From the NCBI RefSeq assembly GCF_034627025.1, contig NZ_CP141048.1:1041501-1105500 (forward strand): a DNA stretch of 64,000 bases. The letters are read 5' to 3'. The notes below the pieces were generated by a model that was not told the DNA's origin, searched no databases, and worked only from the letters and a program-made list of their open reading frames with translations. The first letter of the stretch is position 1. Every line of letters starts with the position of its first letter. The position numbers and the translations under genes were made by a program. Shown piece after piece: positions 27,788-36,540 of the stretch. The DNA comes from Microvirga lotononidis. Lineage in GTDB: Bacteria; Pseudomonadota; Alphaproteobacteria; Rhizobiales; Beijerinckiaceae.

Positions 27788-28369
27788 CTAGGACACGGTC
27801 CGAATGAGTTCGGCTTCGGTGATGATAACGTCGAGGAGCCTGTCATGGGGTTCGACCGGCACTTCGTCGATCTCCTGAACCGCATAAGCCAGACCGATGG
27901 TCAAGACCGGATGCTGCGCTTCGAGCGCCGCGATGGCCCGGTCGAAATGCCCCTTGCCGTAGCCGATGCGCCCTCCCCGGCAGTCGAAGGCGACGAGCGG
28001 CACGATGAGCGCCTTGGGAAAGACCTCCGGCGCGTCGGGGCCGGGCTCGCGCACGCCAAAGCCGCCTTTGACCAGCACGTCGCCCGGCTGCCACAGGCGC
28101 CAGCTCAAGTGGGGATGGAGGATCTGGGAGAGAGCGACATCCTGCCCGCGCCCGATCAGCGCTTCCATGAGAGGGCGTGGGTCGACCTCGCTACGGATCG
28201 GCCAATAGCCTCCGATGGGGGTGACGTCCTTCAGATCGGGGAAGCCGAGGGCGCTCTCGGCGATGCGCCGGCCGGCCTCGTGGCGGAAGTCCTTGTCGAG
28301 GGCATCGCGGCGCGAGAGAACCTCGCCGCGCAGGCGCTCTTTCAAGGCTGGAGGGGGAGGAGATTGCAT
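27788..28369 (-). CDS. 5-formyltetrahydrofolate cyclo-ligase
   Basis: Converts 5-formyl-THF to 5,10-methenyl-THF with ATP, recycling an inhibitory folate. About 193 residues. It has the nucleotide-binding LSRRDALD region, the substrate loop GYWPIRSEVDPRPLM, and the signature VPLVAFDCRGGRIGYGKGHFDR. The ATG at 28369 is chosen; a GTG at 28384 is the only other option, and neither has a clear Shine-Dalgarno. The location immediately 3' of a structured RNA locus is the classical ygfA-ssrS arrangement. Confidence 0.92.
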   Translation of the reverse strand: MQSPPPPALKERLRGEVLSRRDALDKDFRHEAGRRIAESALGFPDLKDVTPIGGYWPIRSEVDPRPLMEALIGRGQDVALSQILHPHLSWRLWQPGDVLVKGGFGVREPGPDAPEVFPKALIVPLVAFDCRGGRIGYGKGHFDRAIAALEAQHPVLTIGLAYAVQEIDEVPVEPHDRLLDVIITEAELIRTVS

Positions 28370-28389
28370 GAGGTGCGGAGCCACAGAAA

Positions 28390-28540
28390 CCGTCGGAGAA
28401 GCGATCCCGGGAACCTACAAAGTAGGTGGGCGCCGTATGTCCCGGTCCACGGACCGGGTCAGGGACAGCTCCCTTCAGGATCGATAAGGCCCCGGGGAAA
28501 ATGAACTCCTAACGCGCCCCGCAGCCCCGCCTTCCCTACA
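28390..28540 (-). ncRNA. ssrS: probable 6S RNA (ssrS) locus
   Basis: The stretch between zapA and the 5-FCL gene is the conserved home of 6S RNA, which sequesters housekeeping RNA polymerase. On the minus strand it is rich in secondary structure. CGATCC pairs with GGATCG (28478-28483 with 28402-28407). This stem encloses hairpins AGGGA/TCCCT (28461-28474), CCCGGTCC/GGACCGGG (28441-28458) and CCTAC/GTAGG (28414-28426). Identity rests on locus and structure, not on a model search. Both ends are approximate. Confidence 0.5.
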
Positions 28541-28708
28541 TAGGGACGAGAAGGTCCCGGGGGAAGGGGAAAAAGGAGCTGGGCCGGAGATCTTTGCGGC
28601 CCGGCACGGGCAACGGGACCCTCTCCGGGAAATTACGGGGTGGCGTGTGAGCCGAAATGAGCGCAATCTGTTCTCGTGGGGGATGTGCCATCGCTCGATG
28701 GAGGAAAC

Positions 28709-28990
28709 ATGGCCCATCTGAAACGTAATAATTTCAAAGAGTTGTATCGGAAAGAATGCACCGCCTCTCCCAGCATTGATTCCATGATGAGGGAAGTGCT
28801 GCACATGATCGGCAATATCGATTTCGAGTATGAGGTTGAATTGGACAAGGTCGAGAAGAACATGCCCGACCAGGAATTGAAGGATTACATCAGGAAGAAG
28901 ATCGAGACTGCCCATCGCGAAAAGCGGGAGCCCTATGTGGAGCTGCTGACCCAGCTCCGGCAGCGTCAGTATCGTCTCTCGCTGAATTGA
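28709..28990 (+). CDS. small hypothetical protein
   Basis: A 93-residue charged, mainly helical protein with no signal peptide or membrane segment: KRNNFKELYRKECTASPSID, then MMREVLHMIGNIDFEYE and a Lys/Glu-rich C terminus. I do not recognise the family. The ATG at 28709 has GGAGG four bases upstream; an ATG further upstream lacks one. Base composition is lower in GC than the neighbours, and it is the only plus-strand gene between two minus-strand blocks. It lies between the 6S RNA locus and zapA, which are usually adjacent. Transfer into this gap is possible. Confidence 0.7.
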   Translation: MAHLKRNNFKELYRKECTASPSIDSMMREVLHMIGNIDFEYEVELDKVEKNMPDQELKDYIRKKIETAHREKREPYVELLTQLRQRQYRLSLN

Positions 28991-29027
28991 GGGCTTATTC
29001 TCTCCCCTTGGACGAGATTTGAGATCA

Positions 29028-29072
29028 GGGCAAAAGCCGGCGGCGTTCAACCGGCTCCGCCGGCTTTTGCCC
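29028..29072. terminator. terminator-like hairpin downstream of the small plus-strand gene
   Basis: A perfect 16-bp stem, GGGCAAAAGCCGGCGG (29028-29043) with CCGCCGGCTTTTGCCC (29057-29072), and a 13-base loop. It lies 37 bases after the stop of the 93-residue gene. The T run is inside the stem, so it may work in either direction. Confidence 0.7.
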
Positions 29073-29079
29073 CTCTCGC

Positions 29080-29170
29080 ATCGTCACCGGCGTCTGTACC
29101 GGTGATCTCGCTTCGAAAAGCGTGTCGCTTCATGCAAGCGGGATAGCCGGGACAAGCCCGGCCATGGCGT
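29080..29170. repeat. dispersed CCGGCC-type palindromic repeat, copy 3
   Basis: TCACCGG-CGTCTGTA-CCGGTGA (about 29083-29105) is followed by ATAGCCGGG-ACAAG-CCCGGCCAT (about 29142-29165), with an inverted CGCTTC/GAAGCG-like segment between. Same layout as the copies at 9127 and 35673, with drifted arms. It sits between the small gene's terminator and zapA. Confidence 0.55.
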
Positions 29171-29200
29171 GGCAGGAATCGACCTGCCATACCCGAAAAA

Positions 29201-29569
29201 CTAGCTTTGCCCTGCCCCGTTCAGGCTGCGCGCCAGATCCTCGATCCGCTTGGCCGCCATCTGGACGCCCTCGGCGAGCCTCGTCTCGATCCGCTCCAGA
29301 CGCTCGTCCCGGGAGGCGTTGATGCTGTTGAGCGCCGCGACCTCGGCCTCCAGCGCGGCAACCCGCCGTTTCGTCTCGTGCAGCTCGTCCGCCTGGGCGA
29401 TGGCCGCCATGACGTGGAGGCGCAGGTCGCCGATCTCGCCGAAGGCGGCTCGCATCTCCTCGATCCGGGCATCGTAAGACGCCGCAAGACCTTCGAGATG
29501 CCCCTCCTCGCCCTCGGCGCAGGAAACGCGATAGGTCTGCCCGGCAATCGTCACCGTCACCTGAGGCAT
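29201..29569 (-). CDS. zapA: cell division protein ZapA
   Basis: Binds and bundles FtsZ filaments at the division site. The 122-residue protein has a ZapA domain with VTVTIAGQTYRVSCAEGEEGHLEGLAASYD, then a long coiled coil (about 60-115). The ATG at 29569 is 3 bases after the DUF4164 stop, so the pair is translationally linked. The zapA/DUF4164 pairing is standard for Hyphomicrobiales. Confidence 0.92.
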   Translation of the reverse strand: MPQVTVTIAGQTYRVSCAEGEEGHLEGLAASYDARIEEMRAAFGEIGDLRLHVMAAIAQADELHETKRRVAALEAEVAALNSINASRDERLERIETRLAEGVQMAAKRIEDLARSLNGAGQS

Positions 29570-29572
29570 GGC

Positions 29573-29866
29573 CTAGCCCTCCTCCGGTTCGAGCTGGCCG
29601 GCCTGGGCGAGGACGGTCTGGACGGCCCCGATGGCCTGGCGGACCCGCCGACCGACATCGTCGGTCGCCGCTTCGAAGCGGTGGAGCCGGGTGAGCGCGC
29701 CGTCGAGTTCCACGGCGAGACGGGCCCGGTCGTCCTGCATGAGCTGGAGCTCGGTTTCCAGGGCGCCGCGCCGCCTGTCGGCCTCCAGGCGACGGGACAC
29801 GGAGGCCTCCAGAAGGCCCAGGGCCATGTCCAGCCGCTTCATCGCTTCCTCGAGTGTGGGCGCCAT
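29573..29866 (-). CDS. DUF4164 family coiled-coil protein
   Basis: A 97-residue, almost entirely coiled-coil protein ([33 protein letters not shown] onward; quoted here in overview). DUF4164 proteins accompany zapA in Alphaproteobacteria. The function is not known; a role with ZapA at the division site is inference from linkage. I chose the ATG at 29866 with AGGAGG upstream; the ATG at 29869 is too close to that site. The frame extends to 29989 only through the adjacent dispersed repeat. Confidence 0.85.
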   Translation of the reverse strand: MAPTLEEAMKRLDMALGLLEASVSRRLEADRRRGALETELQLMQDDRARLAVELDGALTRLHRFEAATDDVGRRVRQAIGAVQTVLAQAGQLEPEEG

Positions 29867-29896
29867 CATGCCTCCTGAATCGCCCACGACACTAGC

Positions 29897-30053
29897 GCAT
29901 CGTGCGGAAAAGTGGACCCGGTTTTCCGGGTTACACGATGCGTTCTCCAATGAGAGGAGCATCGGAGCGAGCCCAAAAGTGGATCCCACTTTTGGGTCCG
30001 GTGCTCCGGCATCGTGCGGAAAAGTGGACCCGGTTTTCCGGGTTACACGATGC
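29897..30053. repeat. double-hairpin dispersed repeat, copy 3 plus tandem half copy
   Basis: A complete element at 29897-30004 is followed directly by a repeat of its first hairpin at 30009-30053 (GCATCGTGCGGAAAAGTGG to CACGATGC). The two first-hairpin units are identical over their full length, which suggests recent duplication or gene conversion. It fills the gap between divergent DUF4164 and tkt and leaves under 130 bases for the tkt promoter. Confidence 0.9.
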
Positions 30054-30182
30054 GCTCTTGGTCATTCGAGCCCCGCTCCGGGCGGGGATTACACCCCTCC
30101 GGTCTTTGACTCGCCTTGGCCGCGTGTTAAGGAGCCCGGGCCTTTTCCAGACAGACCGCCCCGTTGCGGGGCCTCAAGCCTT

Positions 30183-32198
30183 GTGGATCTCGCCGTGCAA
30201 GATATCGTCTCCGCCGATCGCGTCACTCATTCCGATCTGGCGAACGCCGTGCGCGTCCTTGCCATGGACGCCGTGGAACAAGCCAAATCCGGCCACCCGG
30301 GCCTGCCGATGGGCGCCGCCGACATGGCGACGGTGCTGTTCACGAAGTTCCTGAAATACGATGCCGCCGACCCGACCTGGCCGGACCGCGACCGCTTCAT
30401 CCTCTCGGCCGGCCACGGCTCGATGCTGCTCTACGCCCTCCTCCACCTGACGGGCGTCAAAGGCATGACCGTCGAGGAACTGAAGAACTTCCGCAAGCTC
30501 GATTCCAAGACTCCGGGCCATCCCGAGAACTTCATGACGCCGGGCGTCGAGACCACCACGGGCCCGCTGGGCCAGGGCATCGCCACGGCGGTCGGCTTCG
30601 CGCTCGCCGAGCGGATGCTGAACGCCGAATACGGCAACGACCTCGTCGATCACCACACCTACGTGCTCGCCTCCGACGGCGACCTGATGGAAGGCATCAG
30701 CCATGAGGCCATCGCCCTGGCAGGTCACCTGAAGCTCAACCGCATGATCGTCCTGTGGGACGACAACGGCATCTCCATCGACGGCCCGCTTTCCATCTCG
30801 GACTCGGTCGACCAGGTGAAGCGCTTCCAGGCCTGCGGCTGGAATGCCGTGCGGGTGGACGGCCACGATCCGAAGGCCCTGCAGCGCGCTATTTCCCGCG
30901 CCCAGAAGTCCGACAAGCCGACCCTGATCGCGTGCAAGACCACCATCGGATACGGCGCCCCCAAGAAGGCCGGCACCTCCAAGGCCCACGGCGAGCCGCT
31001 GGGCGCCGAGGAGCTGGCGGGCGCCAAGACCGCTTACGGCTGGGGCCATGCTCCCTTCGAAATCCCGAACAACATCCGTGACGCCTGGGCGAAGGCCGGC
31101 AAGAAGGGCCGCCGCCAGCGCAAGGCCTGGGAAGACCGCCTGAAGGCTCTCGCGCCCGAGACCCGCGCCGAGTTCGAGCGCCGGGTGAAGGGTGTGCGCC
31201 CCGAAGGCCTCACTTCGGCCATCGCCAAGCTGAAGGACCGGCTCGTCGCCGAGCCGCAGAATGTCGCCACCCGCAAGGCCAGCGAGATCGCCCTCGAGGT
31301 GATCACCGAGGCCGTGCCGGAATTGGTGCTGGGTTCCGCGGACCTGACGCCCTCCAACAACACCAAGACCAAGAATCTGACCGCCATCTCGCCGGGCAAC
31401 TTTGCTGGCCGCTACATCCATTACGGCATCCGCGAGCACGGCATGGCGGCGGCCATGAACGGCATCGCGCTCCATGGCGGCTACGTTCCGGCCGGCGCGA
31501 CCTTCCTGGTCTTCACCGATTATGCGCGGCCCGCCATGCGCATCGCGTCGCTCGCCGGCATCCCGGCCATCTATGTGATGACCCACGATTCCATCGGCCT
31601 CGGCGAAGACGGCCCGACCCACCAGCCGGTGGAGCACCTGGCCGCCCTGCGGTCCATGCCGAAGATGCGCGTGTTCCGTCCGGCCGACGCCATCGAGACG
31701 GCGGAAGCCTGGCAGATGGCGCTCGAGCGCACCGACGGCCCGACGACGCTCGCGCTCACCCGCCAGAACCTGCCGCAGGTCCGCAAGGAAGGCGGCGCGC
31801 AGAACCTCTCGGCCACCGGCGCCTACGAGCTGTCGCCGGCCAACGGCCAGGCCCGCGCGACGATCTTCGCATCGGGCTCCGAGGTGGAGATCGCGCTTGC
31901 GGCCCAGAAGCTCCTGGAGCAACAGAGCTTCGCCGTCCGCGTCGTGTCGGTGCCCTCGCTCGACCTGTTCCTGGCCCAGCCCGAGAAGGTGCGCCGGGAG
32001 ATCATCGGCGATGCGCCGATCAAGGTCGCGGTCGAGGCCGCCGTGCGCTTCGGCTGGGATTCGGTCATCGGCCCCGACGGAATTTTCGTCGGCATGCATG
32101 GGTTTGGCGCCAGTGCGCCCTACAAGGACCTTTACAAGCACTTCGGCATCACCCCCGAGGCCGTGGCTGAAAAGGTTCTTCGGACACATAATCTCTGA
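30183..32198 (+). CDS. tkt: transketolase
   Basis: A TPP-dependent two-carbon transfer enzyme of the pentose phosphate/Calvin pathways. About 671 residues from a GTG at 30183; another GTG at 30195 is possible, and the N terminus is uncertain because the frame is open upstream through the repeat. It shows [18 protein letters not shown], the TPP/Mg motif [13 protein letters not shown]...DDNGIS, the Pyr-domain [19 protein letters not shown], and the TLxxTRQNLPQ region. It opens the tkt-gap-pgk-fba cluster on the plus strand. Confidence 0.95.
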   Translation: MDLAVQDIVSADRVTHSDLANAVRVLAMDAVEQAKSGHPGLPMGAADMATVLFTKFLKYDAADPTWPDRDRFILSAGHGSMLLYALLHLTGVKGMTVEELKNFRKLDSKTPGHPENFMTPGVETTTGPLGQGIATAVGFALAERMLNAEYGNDLVDHHTYVLASDGDLMEGISHEAIALAGHLKLNRMIVLWDDNGISIDGPLSISDSVDQVKRFQACGWNAVRVDGHDPKALQRAISRAQKSDKPTLIACKTTIGYGAPKKAGTSKAHGEPLGAEELAGAKTAYGWGHAPFEIPNNIRDAWAKAGKKGRRQRKAWEDRLKALAPETRAEFERRVKGVRPEGLTSAIAKLKDRLVAEPQNVATRKASEIALEVITEAVPELVLGSADLTPSNNTKTKNLTAISPGNFAGRYIHYGIREHGMAAAMNGIALHGGYVPAGATFLVFTDYARPAMRIASLAGIPAIYVMTHDSIGLGEDGPTHQPVEHLAALRSMPKMRVFRPADAIETAEAWQMALERTDGPTTLALTRQNLPQVRKEGGAQNLSATGAYELSPANGQARATIFASGSEVEIALAAQKLLEQQSFAVRVVSVPSLDLFLAQPEKVRREIIGDAPIKVAVEAAVRFGWDSVIGPDGIFVGMHGFGASAPYKDLYKHFGITPEAVAEKVLRTHNL

Positions 32199-32242
32199 GG
32201 CACGAGAAACCTGAGGCCTCGTTACACAAGGGAGCTAAGACT

Positions 32243-33250
32243 ATGACGGTGAAGGTCGCGATCAACGGATTCGGTCGCATCGGACGCAACATCCTCCGCG
32301 GCATCGTGGAAAGCGGCCGCAAGGACATCGAGGTGGTTGCCATCAACGACCTCGGCCCGGTCGAGACGAACGCTCACCTGCTCCGCTTCGATTCCGTCCA
32401 TGGCCGCTTTCCGGCGGACGTGCAGGTCGACGGCGAGTTCCTCGTCATCAACGGCCAGAAGATCCGCGTGACGGCGATCAAGGATCCGGCGACCCTGCCG
32501 CATCGTGAGCTCGGCGTCGACATCGCCATGGAATGCACCGGCATCTTCACCTCGAAGGAGAAGGCTTCCGCGCATCTCACCGCCGGCGCCAAGCGCGTCA
32601 TCGTGTCGGCTCCCGCCGACGGCGCCGACCTCACGGTCGTCTACGGCGTCAACCACGACAAGCTGACCAAGGACCATGTGGTCATCTCGAACGCTTCCTG
32701 CACCACGAACTGCCTCGCCCCCGTGGCGAAGGTGCTTCATGAGGCGGTGGGCATCGAGAAGGGCTTCATGACCACGATCCACTCCTACACCAACGACCAG
32801 CCGACGCTGGATCAGATGCACAAGGACCTCTACCGCGCCCGCGCGGCGGCCCTGAACATGATCCCGACCTCGACCGGTGCCGCCAAGGCGGTGGGCCTCG
32901 TCCTGCCCGACCTCAACGGCAAGCTCGACGGCTCGTCGATCCGCGTGCCGACCCCGAACGTCTCCGTGGTCGACTTCAAGTTCGTGGCCAAGAAGAACAC
33001 CACGAAGGAAGAGATCAACGCGGCGATCAAGGCTGCGGCCGACGGCCCGCTGAAGGGCATCCTCGGCTACACCAACCAGCCGAACGTCTCGTCGGACTTC
33101 AACCACGACCCGCATTCCTCCGTGTTCCACCTGGACCAGACCAAGGTGATGGAGGGCAACTTCGTGCGCGTGCTGTCCTGGTACGACAACGAATGGGGCT
33201 TCTCAAACCGCATGGCGGACACCGCCGTCGCCATGGCGAAGCTCATCTAA
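32243..33250 (+). CDS. gap: glyceraldehyde-3-phosphate dehydrogenase, type I
   Basis: Oxidises and phosphorylates glyceraldehyde-3-phosphate to 1,3-bisphosphoglycerate with NAD(P). The 335-residue protein has the Rossmann motif [10 protein letters not shown] at the N terminus, catalytic Cys153 in [12 protein letters not shown], and the [13 protein letters not shown] block near the end. GGGAG precedes the ATG. It follows tkt by 44 bases and precedes pgk by 13, so cotranscription is very likely. Confidence 0.97.
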   Translation: MTVKVAINGFGRIGRNILRGIVESGRKDIEVVAINDLGPVETNAHLLRFDSVHGRFPADVQVDGEFLVINGQKIRVTAIKDPATLPHRELGVDIAMECTGIFTSKEKASAHLTAGAKRVIVSAPADGADLTVVYGVNHDKLTKDHVVISNASCTTNCLAPVAKVLHEAVGIEKGFMTTIHSYTNDQPTLDQMHKDLYRARAAALNMIPTSTGAAKAVGLVLPDLNGKLDGSSIRVPTPNVSVVDFKFVAKKNTTKEEINAAIKAAADGPLKGILGYTNQPNVSSDFNHDPHSSVFHLDQTKVMEGNFVRVLSWYDNEWGFSNRMADTAVAMAKLI

Positions 33251-33263
33251 GGGAGGCCGCTTC

Positions 33264-34454
33264 ATGACCGCCTTCCGCACGCTCGACCAGGCCGACGTCA
33301 AGGGAAAACGCGTTCTCGTCCGGGTCGACCTCAACGTCCCGATGGAGAACGGCCGGGTGACGGACGCGACGCGCATCGAGCGCGTCCTTCCCACCATCCG
33401 GGAGATCGCCGACAAGGGCGGAAGGGTGATCCTTCTCGCCCATTTCGGACGCCCGAAAGGGCGCGATCTCAAGGAGTCCCTGAAGCCCGTCGCGGAAGCG
33501 GTCTCGAAGCATCTCGGGAAACCGATCGCTTTCGCCGATGACTGCATCGGCGAAAGCGCCGCCCAGGCCGTCGACGCCCTCAAGGACGGCGACGTGCTTC
33601 TTCTCGAGAACACCCGCTTCCACGCGGGCGAGGAGAAGAACGATCCGGCCTTCGTCCAGGAACTGGCGAAGCTCGGCGACCTCTACGTCAACGACGCCTT
33701 CTCGGCCGCGCATCGCGCCCACGCCTCCACCGAGGGCCTCGCCCGGGCGCTGCCGGCCTATGCGGGCCGCACCATGCAGGCGGAACTCGATGCCCTGACC
33801 AAGGGTCTCGAGGCTCCCAAGCGCCCGGTCGTCGCCATCGTGGGCGGCGCCAAGGTTTCGACCAAGATCGACCTTCTCGAAAATCTCGTGGCCAAGGTCG
33901 ACGCGCTCGTAATCGGCGGCGGCATGGCCAACACCTTCGTCCATGCGATGGGGCTCGGGATCGGCAAGTCGCTGGCCGAGAAGGACCTGGCGGCCACCGC
34001 CATGCGCATCATCGAGAAGGCACGCACCTCCAACTGCGCCATCATCCTGCCCGTGGACGGCGTCTGCGCCTACGAGTTCAAGGCGGGCGCCCCCAACCAC
34101 ACCTACGGCATCGACGCGATCCCCGAGGATCAGATGATCCTGGACGTGGGCTCCCAATCGGTCGAGCGCATCTCGGCCGCCATCAACGACGCGGCGACGC
34201 TCGTCTGGAACGGCCCGCTCGGCGCCTTCGAGATCGCGCCCTTCGACCAGGGCACGGTCGCGGCCGCCCGCCATGCGGCCCAGCGCACCAAGGAGGGCAA
34301 GCTCGTCTCCGTCGCCGGCGGCGGCGATACGGTGGCCGCGCTCAACCACGCTGGCGTCGCGGACGACTTCACCTATGTATCGACGGCAGGCGGCGCCTTC
34401 CTCGAATGGCTCGAAGGCAAGTCGCTGCCCGGCGTGGAAGCGCTGAGGGCCTGA
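33264..34454 (+). CDS. pgk: phosphoglycerate kinase
   Basis: Transfers phosphate from 1,3-bisphosphoglycerate to ADP. The 396-residue protein has the N-terminal [13 protein letters not shown] substrate loop, [25 protein letters not shown], the hinge [12 protein letters not shown], and the C-terminal nucleotide loop [11 protein letters not shown]. An AGGGAGG Shine-Dalgarno precedes the ATG. It is 13 bases after gap. The 119 bases before fba include a GC hairpin near 34467-34500 that may tune read-through. Confidence 0.97.
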   Translation: MTAFRTLDQADVKGKRVLVRVDLNVPMENGRVTDATRIERVLPTIREIADKGGRVILLAHFGRPKGRDLKESLKPVAEAVSKHLGKPIAFADDCIGESAAQAVDALKDGDVLLLENTRFHAGEEKNDPAFVQELAKLGDLYVNDAFSAAHRAHASTEGLARALPAYAGRTMQAELDALTKGLEAPKRPVVAIVGGAKVSTKIDLLENLVAKVDALVIGGGMANTFVHAMGLGIGKSLAEKDLAATAMRIIEKARTSNCAIILPVDGVCAYEFKAGAPNHTYGIDAIPEDQMILDVGSQSVERISAAINDAATLVWNGPLGAFEIAPFDQGTVAAARHAAQRTKEGKLVSVAGGGDTVAALNHAGVADDFTYVSTAGGAFLEWLEGKSLPGVEALRA

Positions 34455-34573
34455 AGGACCTTCCCGGCGAGGATATTAACCCTTTCTCGCCCGGGACATG
34501 CGGTTCCGGGCCCGTTTAAGCTCAGGTTCAGTTTCGGCGCGTTTAAAACGACCCGCCCAATAAGGAGGACGAG

Positions 34574-35662
34574 ATGGCACGCATCACCATGAGGCAGCTT
34601 CTGGATCACGCAGCCGAGCAAGGCTATGGCGTGCCTGCCTTCAACATCAACAACATGGAGCAGGCGCTGGCGATCATGGCGGCGGCCAACGAGGTCGACG
34701 CGCCGGTGATCATCCAGGCGAGCCGCGGTGCGCGCTCCTACGCCAACGACGTCATGCTCAAGCACATGATGGACGCGGTGACCGAGATCTATCCGCACAT
34801 CCCGGTCTGCGTGCATCTCGACCACGGCAACGAGCCCTCTACCTGCATGACGGCGATCCAGGCCGGTTTCACCTCGGTGATGATGGACGGCTCGCTCAAG
34901 GCCGACGGCAAGACCCCGGGCGACTGGGACTACAATGTGGGCGTCACCCGGAAGGTGGTGGAGATGGCCCATCTCGGCGGCATCTCGGTGGAAGGCGAGC
35001 TCGGCGTGCTCGGCTCCCTGGAAACCGGTGAAGGCGAAGCCGAGGACGGCCATGGGGCCGAGGGAAAGCTGTCGCACGACCAGCTGCTGACGAATCCCGA
35101 CGAGGCGGTGAAGTTCGTGGCCGAGACCAAGGTCGACGCGCTCGCCATCGCCATGGGCACCTCGCACGGCGCCTACAAGTTCACCCGCAAGCCCGACGGT
35201 GCGATCCTCGCCATGCACGTGATCGAGGAGATCCACAAGAAGCTCCCGAACACCCACCTGGTGATGCACGGCTCGTCCTCGGTGCCGCAGGACCTGCAGG
35301 ACATCATCAACCAGTACGGCGGCCAGATGAAGCCGACCTGGGGCGTGCCGGTGGAAGAGATCCAGCGCGGCATCAAGCACGGCGTGCGCAAGATCAACAT
35401 CGACACCGACAACCGCATGGCGATGACCGGCCAGATCCGCAAGATCCTGACCGAGAACCCGGGCGAGTTCGATCCGCGCAAGTACCTGAAGCCCGCCATG
35501 GAGGCCATGACGAAGCTCTGCAAGCAGCGCCTGCAGGAATTCAACACCGCCGGCCAGGCCTCGAAGATCAAGCGCGTGTTCACGCTTGCCGAGATGGCCA
35601 AGCGCTACGCCTCGGGCGAACTCGACCCGACCTTCGGCACCAGCCGTCAGGCGGCGGAGTAA
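34574..35662 (+). CDS. fba: fructose-bisphosphate aldolase, class II
   Basis: A zinc-dependent aldolase that joins dihydroxyacetone phosphate and glyceraldehyde-3-phosphate; this Calvin-cycle subtype often also handles sedoheptulose-1,7-bisphosphate. The 362-residue protein has zinc ligands in [11 protein letters not shown] and GTSHGAYKF plus HGSSSVPQD, and the catalytic region [17 protein letters not shown]. The Shine-Dalgarno AAGGAGG stands just before the ATG. It closes the tkt-gap-pgk-fba set, and a dispersed repeat follows its stop. Confidence 0.96.
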   Translation: MARITMRQLLDHAAEQGYGVPAFNINNMEQALAIMAAANEVDAPVIIQASRGARSYANDVMLKHMMDAVTEIYPHIPVCVHLDHGNEPSTCMTAIQAGFTSVMMDGSLKADGKTPGDWDYNVGVTRKVVEMAHLGGISVEGELGVLGSLETGEGEAEDGHGAEGKLSHDQLLTNPDEAVKFVAETKVDALAIAMGTSHGAYKFTRKPDGAILAMHVIEEIHKKLPNTHLVMHGSSSVPQDLQDIINQYGGQMKPTWGVPVEEIQRGIKHGVRKINIDTDNRMAMTGQIRKILTENPGEFDPRKYLKPAMEAMTKLCKQRLQEFNTAGQASKIKRVFTLAEMAKRYASGELDPTFGTSRQAAE

Positions 35663-35672
35663 GAAACCCTCC

Positions 35673-35763
35673 ACGTCATCACCGGCCTTGTGCCGGTGAT
35701 CTCGATCGGAGAGGCCCGGCGCCTCACAGTACCGGGATGGCCGGCACAAGGCCGGCCATGACG
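35673..35763. repeat. dispersed CCGGCC-type palindromic repeat, copy 4
   Basis: ATCACCGGC-CTTGT-GCCGGTGAT (about 35678-35700) is followed by ATGGCCGGC-ACAAG-GCCGGCCAT (about 35737-35759). It is the clearest copy of this family and lies between fba and the ThiE-like gene. Confidence 0.75.
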
Positions 35764-35889
35764 GGAACGGCTCAACCGAGATTTCACCGATCAGTCTTTC
35801 GCCTTAATCATGATCGACAAGCGGGGCCTCGCAAGATGGCCCCGTTTTCGTTATGGGAACCAGTCTTCCCTTTTTGTGACCTGTGATCC

Positions 35890-36540
35890 ATGGCCGACAC
35901 TGCCGCCCGCCTCTACCTCATCACCCCCGTCCTGGAGGATTCCTCCTTCGCGCCGCGCCTCGCGGAAGCCTGCGGAGCCGGATCCGTGGCGGCCGTCCTT
36001 CTGCGCTTGGCCCCCGCCGACGAGCGGAGCCTGATCAATCTGGTGAAGGCGCTCGCCCCGGCCGCGCAGGAACACGGAGCAGCCGTGCTCGTCTCATCCG
36101 ACGGCAAGGCGGATCTCGCGAATGTCGCCGCCCGGGGTGGCGCCGACGGTGTCCATGTACCGGGCGATCCGGCCCTCGTGCGCGAGTTGCGCGAGAGACT
36201 GAAATCCGAGCGCGCCGTCGGCGTGGGGGCGATCCGCACCAAGGATGACGCCATGACCCTGGGAGAGGCTGGGGCCGATTACCTGCTCTTCGGCGAACCG
36301 CGCCCGGACGGCTCCCTGCCGTCCCTGGAAAGCGTGGTGGAGCGCGCCTCCTGGTGGGCCGAGATCTTCGAGACGCCCTGCGTCGCCTATGCCCCGAGCC
36401 TCGACGCGGTCGAGCCCCTGGCGGCCACGAACGCCGAATTCGTCGCCCTCGGCGACGCGGTCTGGACCCATGCGGAGGGCCCCGCGGCCGCCGTGAAAGC
36501 GGCGGCCGAGATCCTGGAGCGGCAGGAGGCCACGCGCTGA
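35890..36540 (+). CDS. thiamine phosphate synthase-like protein (divergent ThiE)
   Basis: A 216-residue TIM-barrel protein of the ThiE/TenI superfamily: RLYLITPVLED at the start, then RGGADGVHVPGD and AVGVGAIRTKDDAMTLGEAGADYLLFGEP. The ADGVH and GADY elements match the family. The canonical pyrophosphate-binding VGxSxH loop is replaced by VGVGAIRTK, and the NDR motif of true ThiE reads SSDGK. No thiamine gene and no TPP riboswitch is nearby, so enzymatic activity as ThiE is doubtful. It overlaps the next gene by one base (TGATG). Confidence 0.7.
   Translation: MADTAARLYLITPVLEDSSFAPRLAEACGAGSVAAVLLRLAPADERSLINLVKALAPAAQEHGAAVLVSSDGKADLANVAARGGADGVHVPGDPALVRELRERLKSERAVGVGAIRTKDDAMTLGEAGADYLLFGEPRPDGSLPSLESVVERASWWAEIFETPCVAYAPSLDAVEPLAATNAEFVALGDAVWTHAEGPAAAVKAAAEILERQEATR

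Noticed and set aside
29631..30182. N-terminal extension of transketolase
   Set aside because: The frame is open only because it passes antisense through DUF4164 and through the double-hairpin repeat; the homologous protein starts near 30183.
30174..32189. 671-codon frame antisense to tkt
   Set aside because: It mirrors transketolase almost exactly, has no recognisable motifs and no ribosome-binding site.
35764..35889. TPP riboswitch upstream of the ThiE-like gene
   Set aside because: The gap lacks the conserved CUGAGA and ACCUGA elements of the THI box.
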